Source of the DNA: Planctobacterium sp965279005
Lineage (GTDB): Bacteria; Pseudomonadota; Gammaproteobacteria; Enterobacterales; Alteromonadaceae
Reading direction: 5' to 3'
DNA: 64,000 nucleotides
Assembly (NCBI GenBank): GCA_965279005.1
Contig: CBDIHK010000026.1
Span: 372,001-436,000, forward strand
The notes below the pieces were generated by a model. It was not told the origin of the DNA and searched no databases. It saw only the letters and a list, made by a program, of their open reading frames with translations. The position numbers were made by a program, and so were the translations under genes. Numbering within the stretch: the first letter of the stretch is position 1; every line of letters begins with the position of its first letter. Shown piece after piece: positions 43,865 to 54,670 of this stretch.

Positions 43865-44944
43865 CTATAATACGGATTTGCCGTTGCGCACAAATCCTGC
43901 TTTTACCACTTTTACTGTAACCCACTTTTTGCGCATTTCCACTTCTGCGCTGTCACCAACCGGCTTTGGCACCCTTGCCATGGCAACGCTGTGGCCTAGG
44001 GTCGGCGAAAAAGTACCGGAAGTGATAATACCTTCACCGCCGTCGACTTTCACTTTTTGTCCTGCACGCAGTACACCTTTATCGGTCATGACTAGGCCAA
44101 CCAGTTTTTCAGTGCCGGCTTCTTTTAATGCCTGCAATGCTGCACGGCCAACAAAATCACGCTCTTGTGGCTCCCAAGTCACGGTCCAGCCCATATTAGC
44201 AGCGAGCGGACAGATGGTTTCGTCCATATCCTGGCCATACAAATTCATACCGGCTTCCAGGCGCAGGGTATCGCGGGCACCAAGGCCACAGGGTTTAACA
44301 CCAGCTTCTAATAGCTTGTCCCACAAGGCCGCGGCCTGGTCTTCTGCTACGATAATTTCATATCCAGCTTCACCGGTATAACCCGTAGTAGCAATAAACA
44401 AATCACCGGCTTGCTTACCGAAGAACATCTTCATACCTGCAACCGCTTCGGTTTGCGCAGCGTCGAGGATTTCAGCGACTTTGGCTTTCGCGTTGGGACC
44501 TTGCACCGCCAACATGGCCAATTCAGGGCGCTCGGTAATAGCTACCTTAAAACCTTCGGCATACTTGTTGAGGTGGTTAAGGTCTTTTTCTTTAGTGGCA
44601 GAGTTAACCACTAAACGGTAGTTCTCATCGTCAAAATAATACGCGATAAGATCATCCACCACGCCTGCGGTTTCATTCAACATGCCGCTGTAAAGGGCTT
44701 TGCCCGATACTTTTAATTTGTCCACGTCGTGGGTCAGTAGATAGCGCAAATAATCTTTAGCTTGTTCCCCTGCCACATCCACAATGGTCATATGGGAGAC
44801 ATCGAACATACCAGCATCTTGGCGCACGGCGTGGTGCTCTTCTATTTGGGAGCCATAGTTAAGCGGCATATCCCAACCAAAAAAGTCCACCATTTTTGCG
44901 TTGGCTTCAAGGTGTTTAGCATGTAAGGGCGTTTTATTAAGCAT
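43865..44944 (-). CDS. gcvT: Aminomethyltransferase, T-protein
   Basis: This 359-aa protein transfers the methylene group from the aminomethyl-lipoyl arm of GcvH to tetrahydrofolate and releases ammonia. Family marks are KMVDFFGWDMPLNYGSQIEEHHAVR near the start (FFGWDMPLNYGSQ), AGMFDVSHM, TGYTGEAGYEII, GARDTLRLEAGMNLYGQDMD (GARDTLRLEAG) and RDFVGRAAL. It is the first gene of the gcv operon, with a putative promoter about 45 bases upstream. No glycine riboswitch was found ahead of it. Confidence 0.97.
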   Translation of the reverse strand: MLNKTPLHAKHLEANAKMVDFFGWDMPLNYGSQIEEHHAVRQDAGMFDVSHMTIVDVAGEQAKDYLRYLLTHDVDKLKVSGKALYSGMLNETAGVVDDLIAYYFDDENYRLVVNSATKEKDLNHLNKYAEGFKVAITERPELAMLAVQGPNAKAKVAEILDAAQTEAVAGMKMFFGKQAGDLFIATTGYTGEAGYEIIVAEDQAAALWDKLLEAGVKPCGLGARDTLRLEAGMNLYGQDMDETICPLAANMGWTVTWEPQERDFVGRAALQALKEAGTEKLVGLVMTDKGVLRAGQKVKVDGGEGIITSGTFSPTLGHSVAMARVPKPVGDSAEVEMRKKWVTVKVVKAGFVRNGKSVL

Positions 44945-45302
44945 CGGCTATCTCATTGCAGGTTGATGTTAGGATCCAGCCGCCAAGTATAGGATCCAGC
45001 CCACACATCAACAAATTGCTTTTGTTTATAAATACATTAACTAAACAAATGTTAACCAGGCAGTCAATTTACTATTTTTATATTTCAGCCGAGTCGATGC
45101 ACTAGTGAATAGCCTATTAATTCTGTGAGCCAGCTCTCAAAAATGTCCCTTGCAGTGCCCTTTTCCATACCAAATGGATACTTAGGTATCACCCTACATG
45201 CGCCGCCTATCCCTTTGAGTCCCTAGACTTTGGCTGCCTGGCAACAATAACAACAATAACTGCCGGGTAAACCACATAGGCCAAATTTTTGGAGGCAAAC
45301 CG
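44945..45302. other. Divergent gap between gcvT and the repeat-protein gene
   Basis: These 358 bases hold the putative gcv promoter and the leader of the forward gene, with GGAGG at 45291-45295 as its ribosome-binding site. I looked for the glycine-riboswitch core on the reverse strand and did not find it. Nothing else stands out. Confidence 0.45.
44986..45014 (-). promoter_or_regulatory. Putative promoter of the gcv operon
   Basis: On the reverse strand TTGTTG and TATACT are spaced by 17 bp, a fair sigma-70 match. The -10 box lies about 42 bases before the gcvT start. A repeated AGGATCCAGC flanks it on both sides. Confidence 0.4.
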
Positions 45303-48300
45303 ATGTTGGTTACGCAAACAACAACTCGAAAACGATATTTAAAATCTAACTTTATTTTAATCCTGGCAAGCGCAGTGCTGCTCAGTTTAATCGCTACTGC
45401 AAAAGTAGCGGCCGCTGAAGTCACGGTAACCTTGATTGACAATGCCACCGGCTTGGCAACTCCTAGCGCAGATATCCGCGCCCATAGGATTGAACCCGAC
45501 GGCAGCCGCAAGCAGGTAAAGCGAACCTCAACCAATGAACAAGGCCAAGCAGTGTTTGATCTTGAAGGCATTGAGTCTGGGCAGTTGTACCAGTTTTCCA
45601 GCAAGGCCTTTAACGATAACCACCTGTTTAGCCCAAGCGTTGCCAATGTCGATAGCTTTGAATTTTTGGCAGGTAGCAAGCTGGTAACGGTGAAGGACGG
45701 CACAGCAGCGGGCAAGCCCCTGCTGGCAGGGCACAAGGTTACCATCAAGCGCATTGATGCCGAAGGCAAATTGAAGTGGGTGACCCGCGGTACATCGGAT
45801 GCCAGTGGCGTTGTAAGGTTTAACTTAAGTGATACTAGCTCCGCCTATGTGCTAGAAGCCAAATCGCCCACCACAGGGGACAACAAGCGCTCAGCAGAAG
45901 TGACCGCTACCAGTAATGATGAGTTTGTTGTAGGCAACCCACCGGTGAATGTCAGCCTAGTAGATCCCATCACCGGTGCCGCTATTCCGGCCCAGCGCAT
46001 TACTGCCAAGCAAATATTGGCGGATGGCTCCACCAAATGGTATGGCCGCAAGGACACCAACGACAATGGCTTCGCCCAGTTCGACCTCAACGGTATTGAG
46101 CAAGGCAAAAGATATCAGTTGCACACCAAAAGCGCCGACGGATTCCACGCCACCATCGAGGTTAGCGCCCCTGGCGACACCTTATTCCCGTTTGGCAATA
46201 CCCGGCTTACTTTGCTCAATGGCCGTATTGCGGAAAACCCACCCATCGCGGGTACTAGAGTCACCTTATATGAAGTGATAGGCGAAGAGAAAAAATGGCT
46301 AACTAAAGTCACCAGTACCGGATCAGGCCAGGTCACGCTGGATTTAAAAGGTTTGGGCAATGGCCGCCAGTACCTCGCCAAGCTCAAGCTCGAAGGCAAG
46401 TGGTATGAACAGCCCGTTACCCAAACCGGCAGTAGCAGCCTGGTATTTGGCAAATTACCGCAAGTGATCAGCGCCAACCTGTTCAATACCGCCACCAATG
46501 CACCAGTTGTTGGCGAGCAGGTGCGCTTGTACCGCTGGCAAGGCGACAAAAAGAAACACGTATCGCGGCAAGATACCGATGCTGCGGGCAACGTCAGCTT
46601 TGATGCCCAAGGCCTATATGACAACCAAACCTTCTTTTTGCAAATCGATCCCTTCGACGGTGACGTTCTCCGCAGCGAAACCTTAAACGCCGCCGCCCAT
46701 GTGCAATTTAATGTGCATTTGCAAGAAAATGGCTTGACCGTCAACCTGGTTGACGGCACCGAAAACAGCAGCCCACTGCCTAATAAGCGCATCAACGTTT
46801 ATAAACTGGTGGATGGCGAGCGCCAACATTACAGCCGCAAAGATAGCAATGAACAGGGCATCGCCCAGTTCACATTGCCTGAATTTGACCAAGGCCAGCA
46901 ATACGTGCTGGCTAGCAAGCACAGCAAAACCAATAAATGGGTTTACAGCGACCCTATAACCAGTAATGGCCAGACAACCTTTACCGTTGGCGAATCGCCC
47001 TTGGTGGTTACACTGGTCAACCCAATAGATAACTCGCCTATCGCCAATGCCCGCATTGATGCAATGCGCGCCAAAGAAGATGGCGGCTGGCGCCGGGAAG
47101 CGAGGCAAGAAACCGATGCCAATGGCCAGGTCACCATGCATTTGGCAGAAATCAGCCAAGATGAACCTGTGCTGTTGCGCGCCAAAAGTGCCAATGGCTT
47201 TGATGCTGAGCTAAGCATTACTGAAACCGGCAGCCAAACTTTCCCACTGGGCAATACCCAGCTCACCCTGCTCAATGGCCGCTTAGAAGACAGCCCGGTA
47301 TTGCCTAATACACGGGTAGATCTTTTTGTGCTGCAAGGCGAAGAGCGCAATAGGATCCTGCGCCGTAACAGCGATGACAACGGCAACGTGCTCTTGGCCT
47401 TGGATGACCTGGAAACGGGGCAAAGCTACCAGGCAAAAGTGAAGATTGATGGCAAAAGTTATACGGCCGACTTACCTGGAACCGGTGCATCGGCACTCAC
47501 CTTTGGCAAACTGCCGCAATGGCTGAATATCTCGGCCAACAACACTAAAGATGGACAACCCATTGCTGATATGCGCATTGATGTATTCCGGCTTGAGGGC
47601 GAAGACCGCAAACACGTTAAACGCGGCAATACCGATGCACAAGGTAACGTGTCGTTTGACCTACAAGGCTTTTACGAAGACGAGCAGTACCAGATCCAAT
47701 ACCGCCCTTATGATGGTGCCAAGGTGCTGTCGGATATCATTACCGAAGCCCAGGATATGCAGCTAGACCTTTATTACCATCGTGATGGACTGCCCGTTAC
47801 CGTGCTTGACGGCAGCCAAGCTGGCAATCCAGCCCTGGTGGGACACCGTATCGACGTATACAAGATCATCGATGGTGAAATCAAATGGTATAGCCGCCAG
47901 GACACCGATGCCGCGGGTCAAGTATTCCTGAAACTGCCAGACCTGGACAAAGGCCAACAATATGTTGTCTCAGCCAAAACCCCGGTTGCCAATATCCGGC
48001 GCTACAGCGATGCCTTTGGTGATGTCGATAGCATGGCCTTCACCTTGGGTAGTATTCCGGTGCAAGTCAGCCTGCAACACGGAGTTACCGGAGAAGCAAT
48101 TCCAGAATTTAGGGTCAATGCGCAGCGTTTGGCAGAAGATGGCAAGTTCAAGTATTACCAGCGCGCCAATACCGACGCTGCCGGTAATGCCAGCTTTGAT
48201 TTGGAAGGATTGGGCGAAGGCGCCAGCTATCGTTTCCAAGTTAATTATTTGGCAACCGGCAAATCCTACAGCCAAGTGATCAGTGAAACCGAAGATGTGC

Positions 48301-50525
48301 TATTTAGGGTGGGCAATGTGCCGGTCAACCTGGTTGACCGCGACACGGGCAATGCCCTATCAGGTGTGCGGGTGGAAGCGCGTTGGCTAGACCAAGACAA
48401 CAAACACCGCCACGAGCGCCGCGGCAATACCGACTCGGTAGGCAATATCTTGTTTGACCTTTCGCGTTTACAAGACGGCACCCGCTATGTGCTTAGGGCA
48501 AAAAATCCTTTTGGCGAAAACAAAACCTACTACGGCCCCATCATCTACAGCGAAGGCGCGGTGGACTTTGTAGTGAAACAAGGCGAACAAGGCGACCTAG
48601 ACCTGCAAAGCCCAGAAGTGCTTATCACCAGCCCTAGTCGCGATAGCGTCAATGGCCTTGGTTTTACCCTAGGCGGCGTTGCCGAGGACGATACCAGCAT
48701 TGGCCGAATTGAAGTTAGCATCCAGGATCCGGTGAAAGGCACCAGCCGAGGTGACGCTGAGCTGCTGCCGGGCAACCAATGGCAGTTTAATGTGCCCGCC
48801 GAAGCCATTAGTGAAGACCAGAGCATCCTGGTTACCGTCACGGCTTTTGATACTGCGCTCAATAGCGCCGAGGCCACCAGGGTATTTGCGGTAGTGCAAG
48901 ACATGGAGCCACCCAACATCAGTATTGTTTCCCATGGCGATAACGATGATGTTAACGAAACCGGCTTTACCATTATCGGCGATGCCAGTGACGATACCGG
49001 CAATGTAGTGGTTAGCGCCAGCTTAAGCGACCCCATCCTGGGTAATACCATTAATGGCCAAATGGTGTCGGTAGCAGAGAATGGCCAATGGGCACTAATA
49101 GTCACCAATGGCAAGGTGACCGGTGGCGAAACCGTATCCTTGACGGTGACTGCGACCGATAGCAGCGACAAAACCCAAACCATTAGCATCCGCTTGCAAG
49201 TGCAAACTATCGTGCCGCAGCAACAGCAGCTTATTAGCCGCATTACCTTTGGCATGACCCCTGACCTGTACATCAACCAGCCCGACGCCACTAGCTTCCT
49301 GACCCAGCAGCTTAACCCAGCCGCTATTGACGATAGTGAACTGGAATCGCAGCTAGCCGACTGGCCGGTGGCAGAATTGGCAGACCTAAAAGCCAGGCAG
49401 CTACACCAGATGCTGTATTCCAACCGCCAGCTCAATGAAGTCATGACCTGGTTCTGGGAAAACCACTTCAATACCAACTTCAACACCCACCGCAATGTAG
49501 CCTTTGAATTGGCTGAAAACCAAGGTTTCAGGCTCCACGCATTGGGTAGCTTCCGTGACTTGCTAGGTGTTAGCGCTAAAAGCCCGGCCATGATCTACTA
49601 CCTCAACAACGCGCAAAACGTGGTGGGTAGGGCCAATGAAAACTACGCAAGGGAAATCATGGAGTTGCATACCCTGGGTGTTGACGGTGGCTACAGCGCA
49701 ACTGACATATCAGAGCTGGCGCGTATTTTCACAGGCTGGCACGAACAGGACGGCGCTTTCTTCTTTAATGACGCAGAACACGATTTTGGTACCAAAGAAG
49801 TGCTGGGCGTCACCTTCCAGGGCAACGGGTTGGATGATGGCGAACAGGCACTGGATTTACTCGCCAGCCACCCCAGCACTGCGCGCAATATTTGCCGTAA
49901 GCTGATCACCCTGTTGGTATCAGACCAGCCGATTGCCAGCCTGCAAGGCCAGTGTGAAGGCCAGTTCCTGGCTTCCAATGGCAATATCGCCAGCGTACTG
50001 CAGGTAATTTTGGCCTCTAGCGAGTTTATTGCCCTGGAGCACCAGGCCAATAAGACCAAAACACCATTAGAGGTGGTGCTGGCAGCTATCCGCAGTGTCA
50101 ATGCCACGCCTGACTACCCTGCCCTTAACAATACGCTGCGGCGCATGGGTTACAGCCTGTTTGAATACCCTGTGCCAACCGGCTTGGCTGAAACCGGCGC
50201 GGTATGGTTGACCTCCGATGCCCTATTGCAACGCATTAAGTTCGCCAACTACTTTGCATTGGAAGGTCGTGACGGCGCCAGTGCCGACCTGCAAGCCTTG
50301 ATGCTGGCCATGGGTTATAGCTCGGCTGATGCCATAGTCGGCGTGCTAGCGGATCTAACCTTAAATGGGCGGCTCACGGATTTGGAGCGGGATGTTGCCA
50401 CCGACTTGTTGAACCAAGACATCGCCGAAGACGAGTCGTTTGATATCAATGGCGCAGATGCGCAAGAAAAACTGCAACGCTTGTTAGGCACCATGCTTAG
50501 CTACCCCGCGTTCCAATATCAATAA
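45303..50525 (+). CDS. Giant exported protein: 12 beta-sandwich repeats, Ig-like domains, DUF1800
   Basis: This 1740-aa protein has a long signal-type N-terminus (cleavage near KVAAAE, residue about 38). Twelve repeats of about 93 aa follow (to about residue 1090). Each runs from a strand like VTLVDPITG over a RIxAxR..DG..KWY strand to RxDTDAAGNVSFDLxGL and QYxLxAKS, like carboxypeptidase-regulatory or CNA-B-type sandwiches. Repeats 3-6 and 7-10 have the same order of subtypes (for instance both contain LTLLNGR and a following SANxF/N unit), so a four-unit block was duplicated. Two Ig-like domains (about 1100-1300) lead to a DUF1800 domain (about 1305-1740: LISRITFGMTPDLY, WFWENHFNTNFNTHR, ANENYAREIMELHTLG). 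The DUF1501 gene follows 12 bases later. The fold suggests surface exposure; the activity of DUF1800 is unknown. Confidence 0.88.
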   Translation: MLVTQTTTRKRYLKSNFILILASAVLLSLIATAKVAAAEVTVTLIDNATGLATPSADIRAHRIEPDGSRKQVKRTSTNEQGQAVFDLEGIESGQLYQFSSKAFNDNHLFSPSVANVDSFEFLAGSKLVTVKDGTAAGKPLLAGHKVTIKRIDAEGKLKWVTRGTSDASGVVRFNLSDTSSAYVLEAKSPTTGDNKRSAEVTATSNDEFVVGNPPVNVSLVDPITGAAIPAQRITAKQILADGSTKWYGRKDTNDNGFAQFDLNGIEQGKRYQLHTKSADGFHATIEVSAPGDTLFPFGNTRLTLLNGRIAENPPIAGTRVTLYEVIGEEKKWLTKVTSTGSGQVTLDLKGLGNGRQYLAKLKLEGKWYEQPVTQTGSSSLVFGKLPQVISANLFNTATNAPVVGEQVRLYRWQGDKKKHVSRQDTDAAGNVSFDAQGLYDNQTFFLQIDPFDGDVLRSETLNAAAHVQFNVHLQENGLTVNLVDGTENSSPLPNKRINVYKLVDGERQHYSRKDSNEQGIAQFTLPEFDQGQQYVLASKHSKTNKWVYSDPITSNGQTTFTVGESPLVVTLVNPIDNSPIANARIDAMRAKEDGGWRREARQETDANGQVTMHLAEISQDEPVLLRAKSANGFDAELSITETGSQTFPLGNTQLTLLNGRLEDSPVLPNTRVDLFVLQGEERNRILRRNSDDNGNVLLALDDLETGQSYQAKVKIDGKSYTADLPGTGASALTFGKLPQWLNISANNTKDGQPIADMRIDVFRLEGEDRKHVKRGNTDAQGNVSFDLQGFYEDEQYQIQYRPYDGAKVLSDIITEAQDMQLDLYYHRDGLPVTVLDGSQAGNPALVGHRIDVYKIIDGEIKWYSRQDTDAAGQVFLKLPDLDKGQQYVVSAKTPVANIRRYSDAFGDVDSMAFTLGSIPVQVSLQHGVTGEAIPEFRVNAQRLAEDGKFKYYQRANTDAAGNASFDLEGLGEGASYRFQVNYLATGKSYSQVISETEDVLFRVGNVPVNLVDRDTGNALSGVRVEARWLDQDNKHRHERRGNTDSVGNILFDLSRLQDGTRYVLRAKNPFGENKTYYGPIIYSEGAVDFVVKQGEQGDLDLQSPEVLITSPSRDSVNGLGFTLGGVAEDDTSIGRIEVSIQDPVKGTSRGDAELLPGNQWQFNVPAEAISEDQSILVTVTAFDTALNSAEATRVFAVVQDMEPPNISIVSHGDNDDVNETGFTIIGDASDDTGNVVVSASLSDPILGNTINGQMVSVAENGQWALIVTNGKVTGGETVSLTVTATDSSDKTQTISIRLQVQTIVPQQQQLISRITFGMTPDLYINQPDATSFLTQQLNPAAIDDSELESQLADWPVAELADLKARQLHQMLYSNRQLNEVMTWFWENHFNTNFNTHRNVAFELAENQGFRLHALGSFRDLLGVSAKSPAMIYYLNNAQNVVGRANENYAREIMELHTLGVDGGYSATDISELARIFTGWHEQDGAFFFNDAEHDFGTKEVLGVTFQGNGLDDGEQALDLLASHPSTARNICRKLITLLVSDQPIASLQGQCEGQFLASNGNIASVLQVILASSEFIALEHQANKTKTPLEVVLAAIRSVNATPDYPALNNTLRRMGYSLFEYPVPTGLAETGAVWLTSDALLQRIKFANYFALEGRDGASADLQALMLAMGYSSADAIVGVLADLTLNGRLTDLERDVATDLLNQDIAEDESFDINGADAQEKLQRLLGTMLSYPAFQYQ

Positions 50526-50537
50526 ACAGGAGAAGTA

Positions 50538-51794
50538 ATGATGAAACGTCGTCAATTTCTACGTGGTTTGGCAGGGGCAACTGCCGCTGCTAGCCTGTTT
50601 AGCGAAAACCCATTTTCCTTGTCCTTCCGCAAAGCCCATGCGGCGGAAGGCAAAAGCTTAGTGGTGATATTCCAGCGCGGTGGTTGTGACGGTTTAAATA
50701 CCGTCATCCCCTACACCGAGCCAAACTATTACCGGATACGGCCCACGATTGCCATACCCGCACCAGATCCTACTAACCCCAATTCGGCGTTGGATTTGGA
50801 TGGGCAGTTTGGGCTGGATCCCAATATGGGCGGCATGCACCAGCTGTTCCAGGAAGGTGCGCTGGCTATTATGCCCACCACCCACTATAACAATGCCTCA
50901 CGCTCGCATTTTGACAGCCAGCACTACATTGAAACCGGCAAGCCTCTTTCGCGAAGCGGCCAACAACCGGGCGACGATGGCTGGCTCAACCGGCATATGC
51001 AAACCCAAATTTTACCGTCGTCGTTTAGGGCGGTGAGTATGGGTCGCGGGGAAATAGCCCAATCGTTGGTGGGCGACGCTGATGCCAAAACCCTAGGCAG
51101 TTTGCAGGACTTCGCCATTGGCGTTGATGAAGATGAAGAAACCATGTTGCTCCAGCGCATCGACCAGGTTTACCAGCAACCCGCGGGCAACCTGGCCAAC
51201 CACCAGTTGTTGCACCGGTTTGGCAGGAGCTTGGTGTCGGATTTAAATATCATTAGCCAGATCCGGGATCAGGAATACATTCCCGACAACGGCGTGGTCT
51301 ACCCCAACAATGGCCTCGCCCGCGACCTACAGCAGGTGGCGCAATTGCTCAAAGCCGGGGTTGGCCTTGAAATCGCCACCCTCAACATTGGCGGTTGGGA
51401 CACCCATGCTAACCAGGCAATGCGCCTGCCCCCTAACTTGGGTCGGTTTAGTGATGCCATCACGGCCTTCTACCGGGATATGGGCGCCATGATGGCAGAT
51501 GTGGTAGTCATGACCGCCACTGAATTCGGCAGAACCTCTTACGAAAACGGCAGCCAGGGCACCGACCATGGCTACGCCTCAAGCTGGTTCGCCATGGGCG
51601 GTGGCATAAGGGGTGGCATTTACGGTGACTGGCCTGGGGTAGAGGATGACCAGCTAAACCGCGGCAGGTTCCTGGAGTCCACGCTGGATTGCCACGACAT
51701 CTACGGCGATATCCTGCTTAACCATATGCTTAATAGTGATCTCGCAACCATATTGCCCGGCCACAATTACCAGCCTGTGGGTTTGTTTGGCTAA
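50538..51794 (+). CDS. DUF1501 protein, Tat-exported
   Basis: This 418-aa protein has a twin-arginine signal (KRRQFLRGLAGATAAASLFS) and the DUF1501 fold: LVVIFQRGGCDGLNTVIPY, ALAIMPTTHYNNASRSHFDS, INIGGWDTHANQ-like LNIGGWDTHANQAMR, and VVVMTATEFGRTSYENGSQG with TDHGYASSWFAMGGG. DUF1501 resembles the alkaline phosphatase/sulfatase superfamily, with metal-binding Asp and His residues. It is constantly found next to DUF1800 genes. An AGGAG precedes the ATG. The two genes form a unit, and this partner probably acts on or with the DUF1800 protein in the periplasm. Confidence 0.93.
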   Translation: MMKRRQFLRGLAGATAAASLFSENPFSLSFRKAHAAEGKSLVVIFQRGGCDGLNTVIPYTEPNYYRIRPTIAIPAPDPTNPNSALDLDGQFGLDPNMGGMHQLFQEGALAIMPTTHYNNASRSHFDSQHYIETGKPLSRSGQQPGDDGWLNRHMQTQILPSSFRAVSMGRGEIAQSLVGDADAKTLGSLQDFAIGVDEDEETMLLQRIDQVYQQPAGNLANHQLLHRFGRSLVSDLNIISQIRDQEYIPDNGVVYPNNGLARDLQQVAQLLKAGVGLEIATLNIGGWDTHANQAMRLPPNLGRFSDAITAFYRDMGAMMADVVVMTATEFGRTSYENGSQGTDHGYASSWFAMGGGIRGGIYGDWPGVEDDQLNRGRFLESTLDCHDIYGDILLNHMLNSDLATILPGHNYQPVGLFG

Positions 51795-52230
51795 ATCCGG
51801 AGAAAAAGTTATTCCTATGAAAAACTGAATCCCTACAACAAGAAATGAAAAATAAAAAATAAAAAATCGGGAAAAAAACAAAAAGAGTGGGAATAACCCA
51901 CCGGGGCTAGGCGTTAACTAACTGAGTATGTAATGTTTTTATAAGCATTATATGTTCGACACAAGCCTCCTGTGTTCAACTTGGCACATAACAACGCTAT
52001 CTGTGTGCTCCCGTGCAGCACCTAGGTGTAATAGCCTAGGTGCTTTTTTTACGCATCGAGCGTGGGTTAGACTCGCGTTTTACCCTTTTAGTCCTGGCAT
52101 ACACCTTATTAAAAGCGTTTTCTGACAAAATTTGGTAATTGCTACTAACTTGGACATCAAAATCAAACTTGCTGGAATAAACAACAACAGGGTATATAAT
52201 TTACACAACGAAATAGAATGGTTTTAGGCC
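51795..52230 (+). other. Gap with an orphan terminator, possible small RNA
   Basis: No ORF of note lies in these 436 bases. An A-rich stretch follows the DUF1501 stop. A strong intrinsic terminator sits at 52018-52050, some 220 bases past that stop, which is far for the operon and could instead end an independent small RNA from the 51900-52050 region. The rest is the leader of the polyglutamine gene. Confidence 0.4.
52018..52050 (+). terminator. Intrinsic terminator
   Basis: GCACCTAGG and CCTAGGTGC form a perfect 9-bp stem around an 8-base loop and are followed by seven T. This is the strongest classical terminator in the window. Confidence 0.88.
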
Positions 52231-53376
<1,146 letters not shown>

Positions 53377-53413
53377 TTATCAAGGGGTCAGAGACTGAGG
53401 GATCCCCACGAAT

Positions 53414-54607
53414 TTAAATAGCATCAAAACTTGCCCCAATTGCTAGGTCGCGAAGGCGGGCAAGCGCCGCTTTCCATTGCTGGTGTGTGAACTTGAGCCG
53501 CTGGCGTAGCGCCCTTAAACCCAAGGTATGGAACGATAGCACCGGCCTGTTGGCTGTATTAGCTTGGAAGCGTTTCTGCCAGCCTGCCACCACCGTTGCC
53601 AACCCTATGAGTATGGCCACCAGTGACGCCAACGTCGTGAGCAAGACCAATACCGCCAGCCGCGCTGGCTTTATGGTGTTGTTGTACTCAAACCCTAGCC
53701 CAAACCGGTTGCTTTTCATGTCCCGGAAACCTTCTTCAATCTGCATCCGCTGCTGGTAGATTGAGACAACACGCTTTGCCAGGTTCGTTGTTATGGGGAG
53801 CGAGGTGGCCAACAACCATGGGTCGCTCGCACCCTTGGCGTGTTTAAGTGACATCAGCGATTGCTTGCGTGAGCCGTCCGGGTTCGTGGCGTGCCTGCCC
53901 TTGTTCTTGTGCTTGACCAGCACCAGCGAACAGGCAAAGGGCTGGCGTTTGGCAATGAGTGCCGTGGCAAACAGTTTGGGGCGGTGGTTTGCCTGTTTGT
54001 ACAACTGGCTGATGCATTGCCACTGGCCACCGTTATCAAGTGAGTACAAGTGTGGTTTACGCACCCGCCCAACGATGTGCCAGCCCAGCTCCCTGACAGG
54101 CCGGAACCAGGGGGATTTGAACCCGGCGTCCGTGACGACAATGGGTTGGCAGCCCTTGCCTAGCATGCTGTGCAACGTTCCCAGGAAACGCCGGTGGGTT
54201 TTGGCTTTTTCCTTGGTGGCATTGCTATGGACTTCTTGGTACAGCGTGATTGGCCGCCCCTTGAGCACCATGGAAGCCCGCAGCAGGAAGTGGCATTTAT
54301 GGTCGTCCAGGTCAGCCCAGTCGACCGCAATAACGGGATGCTTCGCCACACAAAACAGCTTGCAGATGACCGCATAGATAGCCGGTATTTCTTGTTGCAG
54401 GTGGTTGTTGGAGAGCAACCTGTCGGCACGTTTAATCCGGTGTTTCTCAAACGCTTTGGAGGCAATGCCCCTACCCATGGCGGTCACAGTGGCAGCATTA
54501 CCTGCTAATAGGCTTTTGACACAATCCAACAAGGCTTTTTGCCTGGTTTTGTGCATTTTAAAAGTGACAAAGTGGATGGTTTTGTTCGGGATAGTAAGGG
54601 CATTCAT
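53414..54607 (-). CDS. IS4-family transposase
   Basis: The 397-aa product has the DDE core of IS4 transposases: VIAVDWADLDDHK (first Asp), PIVVTDAGFKSPWF (second Asp) and the YREK signature Y-x2-R-x3-E-x6-K in YQQRMQIEEGFRDMK near residue 290, followed by FGLGFEY. All are intact and the gene is full length. An inverted repeat pairs its start codon region with upstream sequence. Confidence 0.95.
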   Translation of the reverse strand: MNALTIPNKTIHFVTFKMHKTRQKALLDCVKSLLAGNAATVTAMGRGIASKAFEKHRIKRADRLLSNNHLQQEIPAIYAVICKLFCVAKHPVIAVDWADLDDHKCHFLLRASMVLKGRPITLYQEVHSNATKEKAKTHRRFLGTLHSMLGKGCQPIVVTDAGFKSPWFRPVRELGWHIVGRVRKPHLYSLDNGGQWQCISQLYKQANHRPKLFATALIAKRQPFACSLVLVKHKNKGRHATNPDGSRKQSLMSLKHAKGASDPWLLATSLPITTNLAKRVVSIYQQRMQIEEGFRDMKSNRFGLGFEYNNTIKPARLAVLVLLTTLASLVAILIGLATVVAGWQKRFQANTANRPVLSFHTLGLRALRQRLKFTHQQWKAALARLRDLAIGASFDAI

Positions 54608-54670
54608 GGCGTTAAAGTTTGGTTTTTTGTGATTTTTGGCGATTGATCAGATCACCAAATGCCATGAATG
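54601..54670 (-). promoter_or_regulatory. Inverted repeat that masks the transposase start codon
   Basis: On the reverse strand CATTCATGGC (54670-54661) pairs perfectly with GCCATGAATG (54610-54601), which contains the start codon at 54607-54605. Only RNA that begins upstream of 54670, such as read-through from outside the element, can form it. Such guards against outside transcription are known in IS10. Confidence 0.6.

Noticed and set aside
44945..45302. Glycine riboswitch expected before gcvT
   Set aside because: I looked for the conserved core on the reverse strand and did not find it.
48545..49591. Long antisense frame (348 codons) opposite the repeat protein
   Set aside because: It lies wholly within a well-supported gene and has the low-complexity Ser/Leu/Val composition of an antisense shadow.
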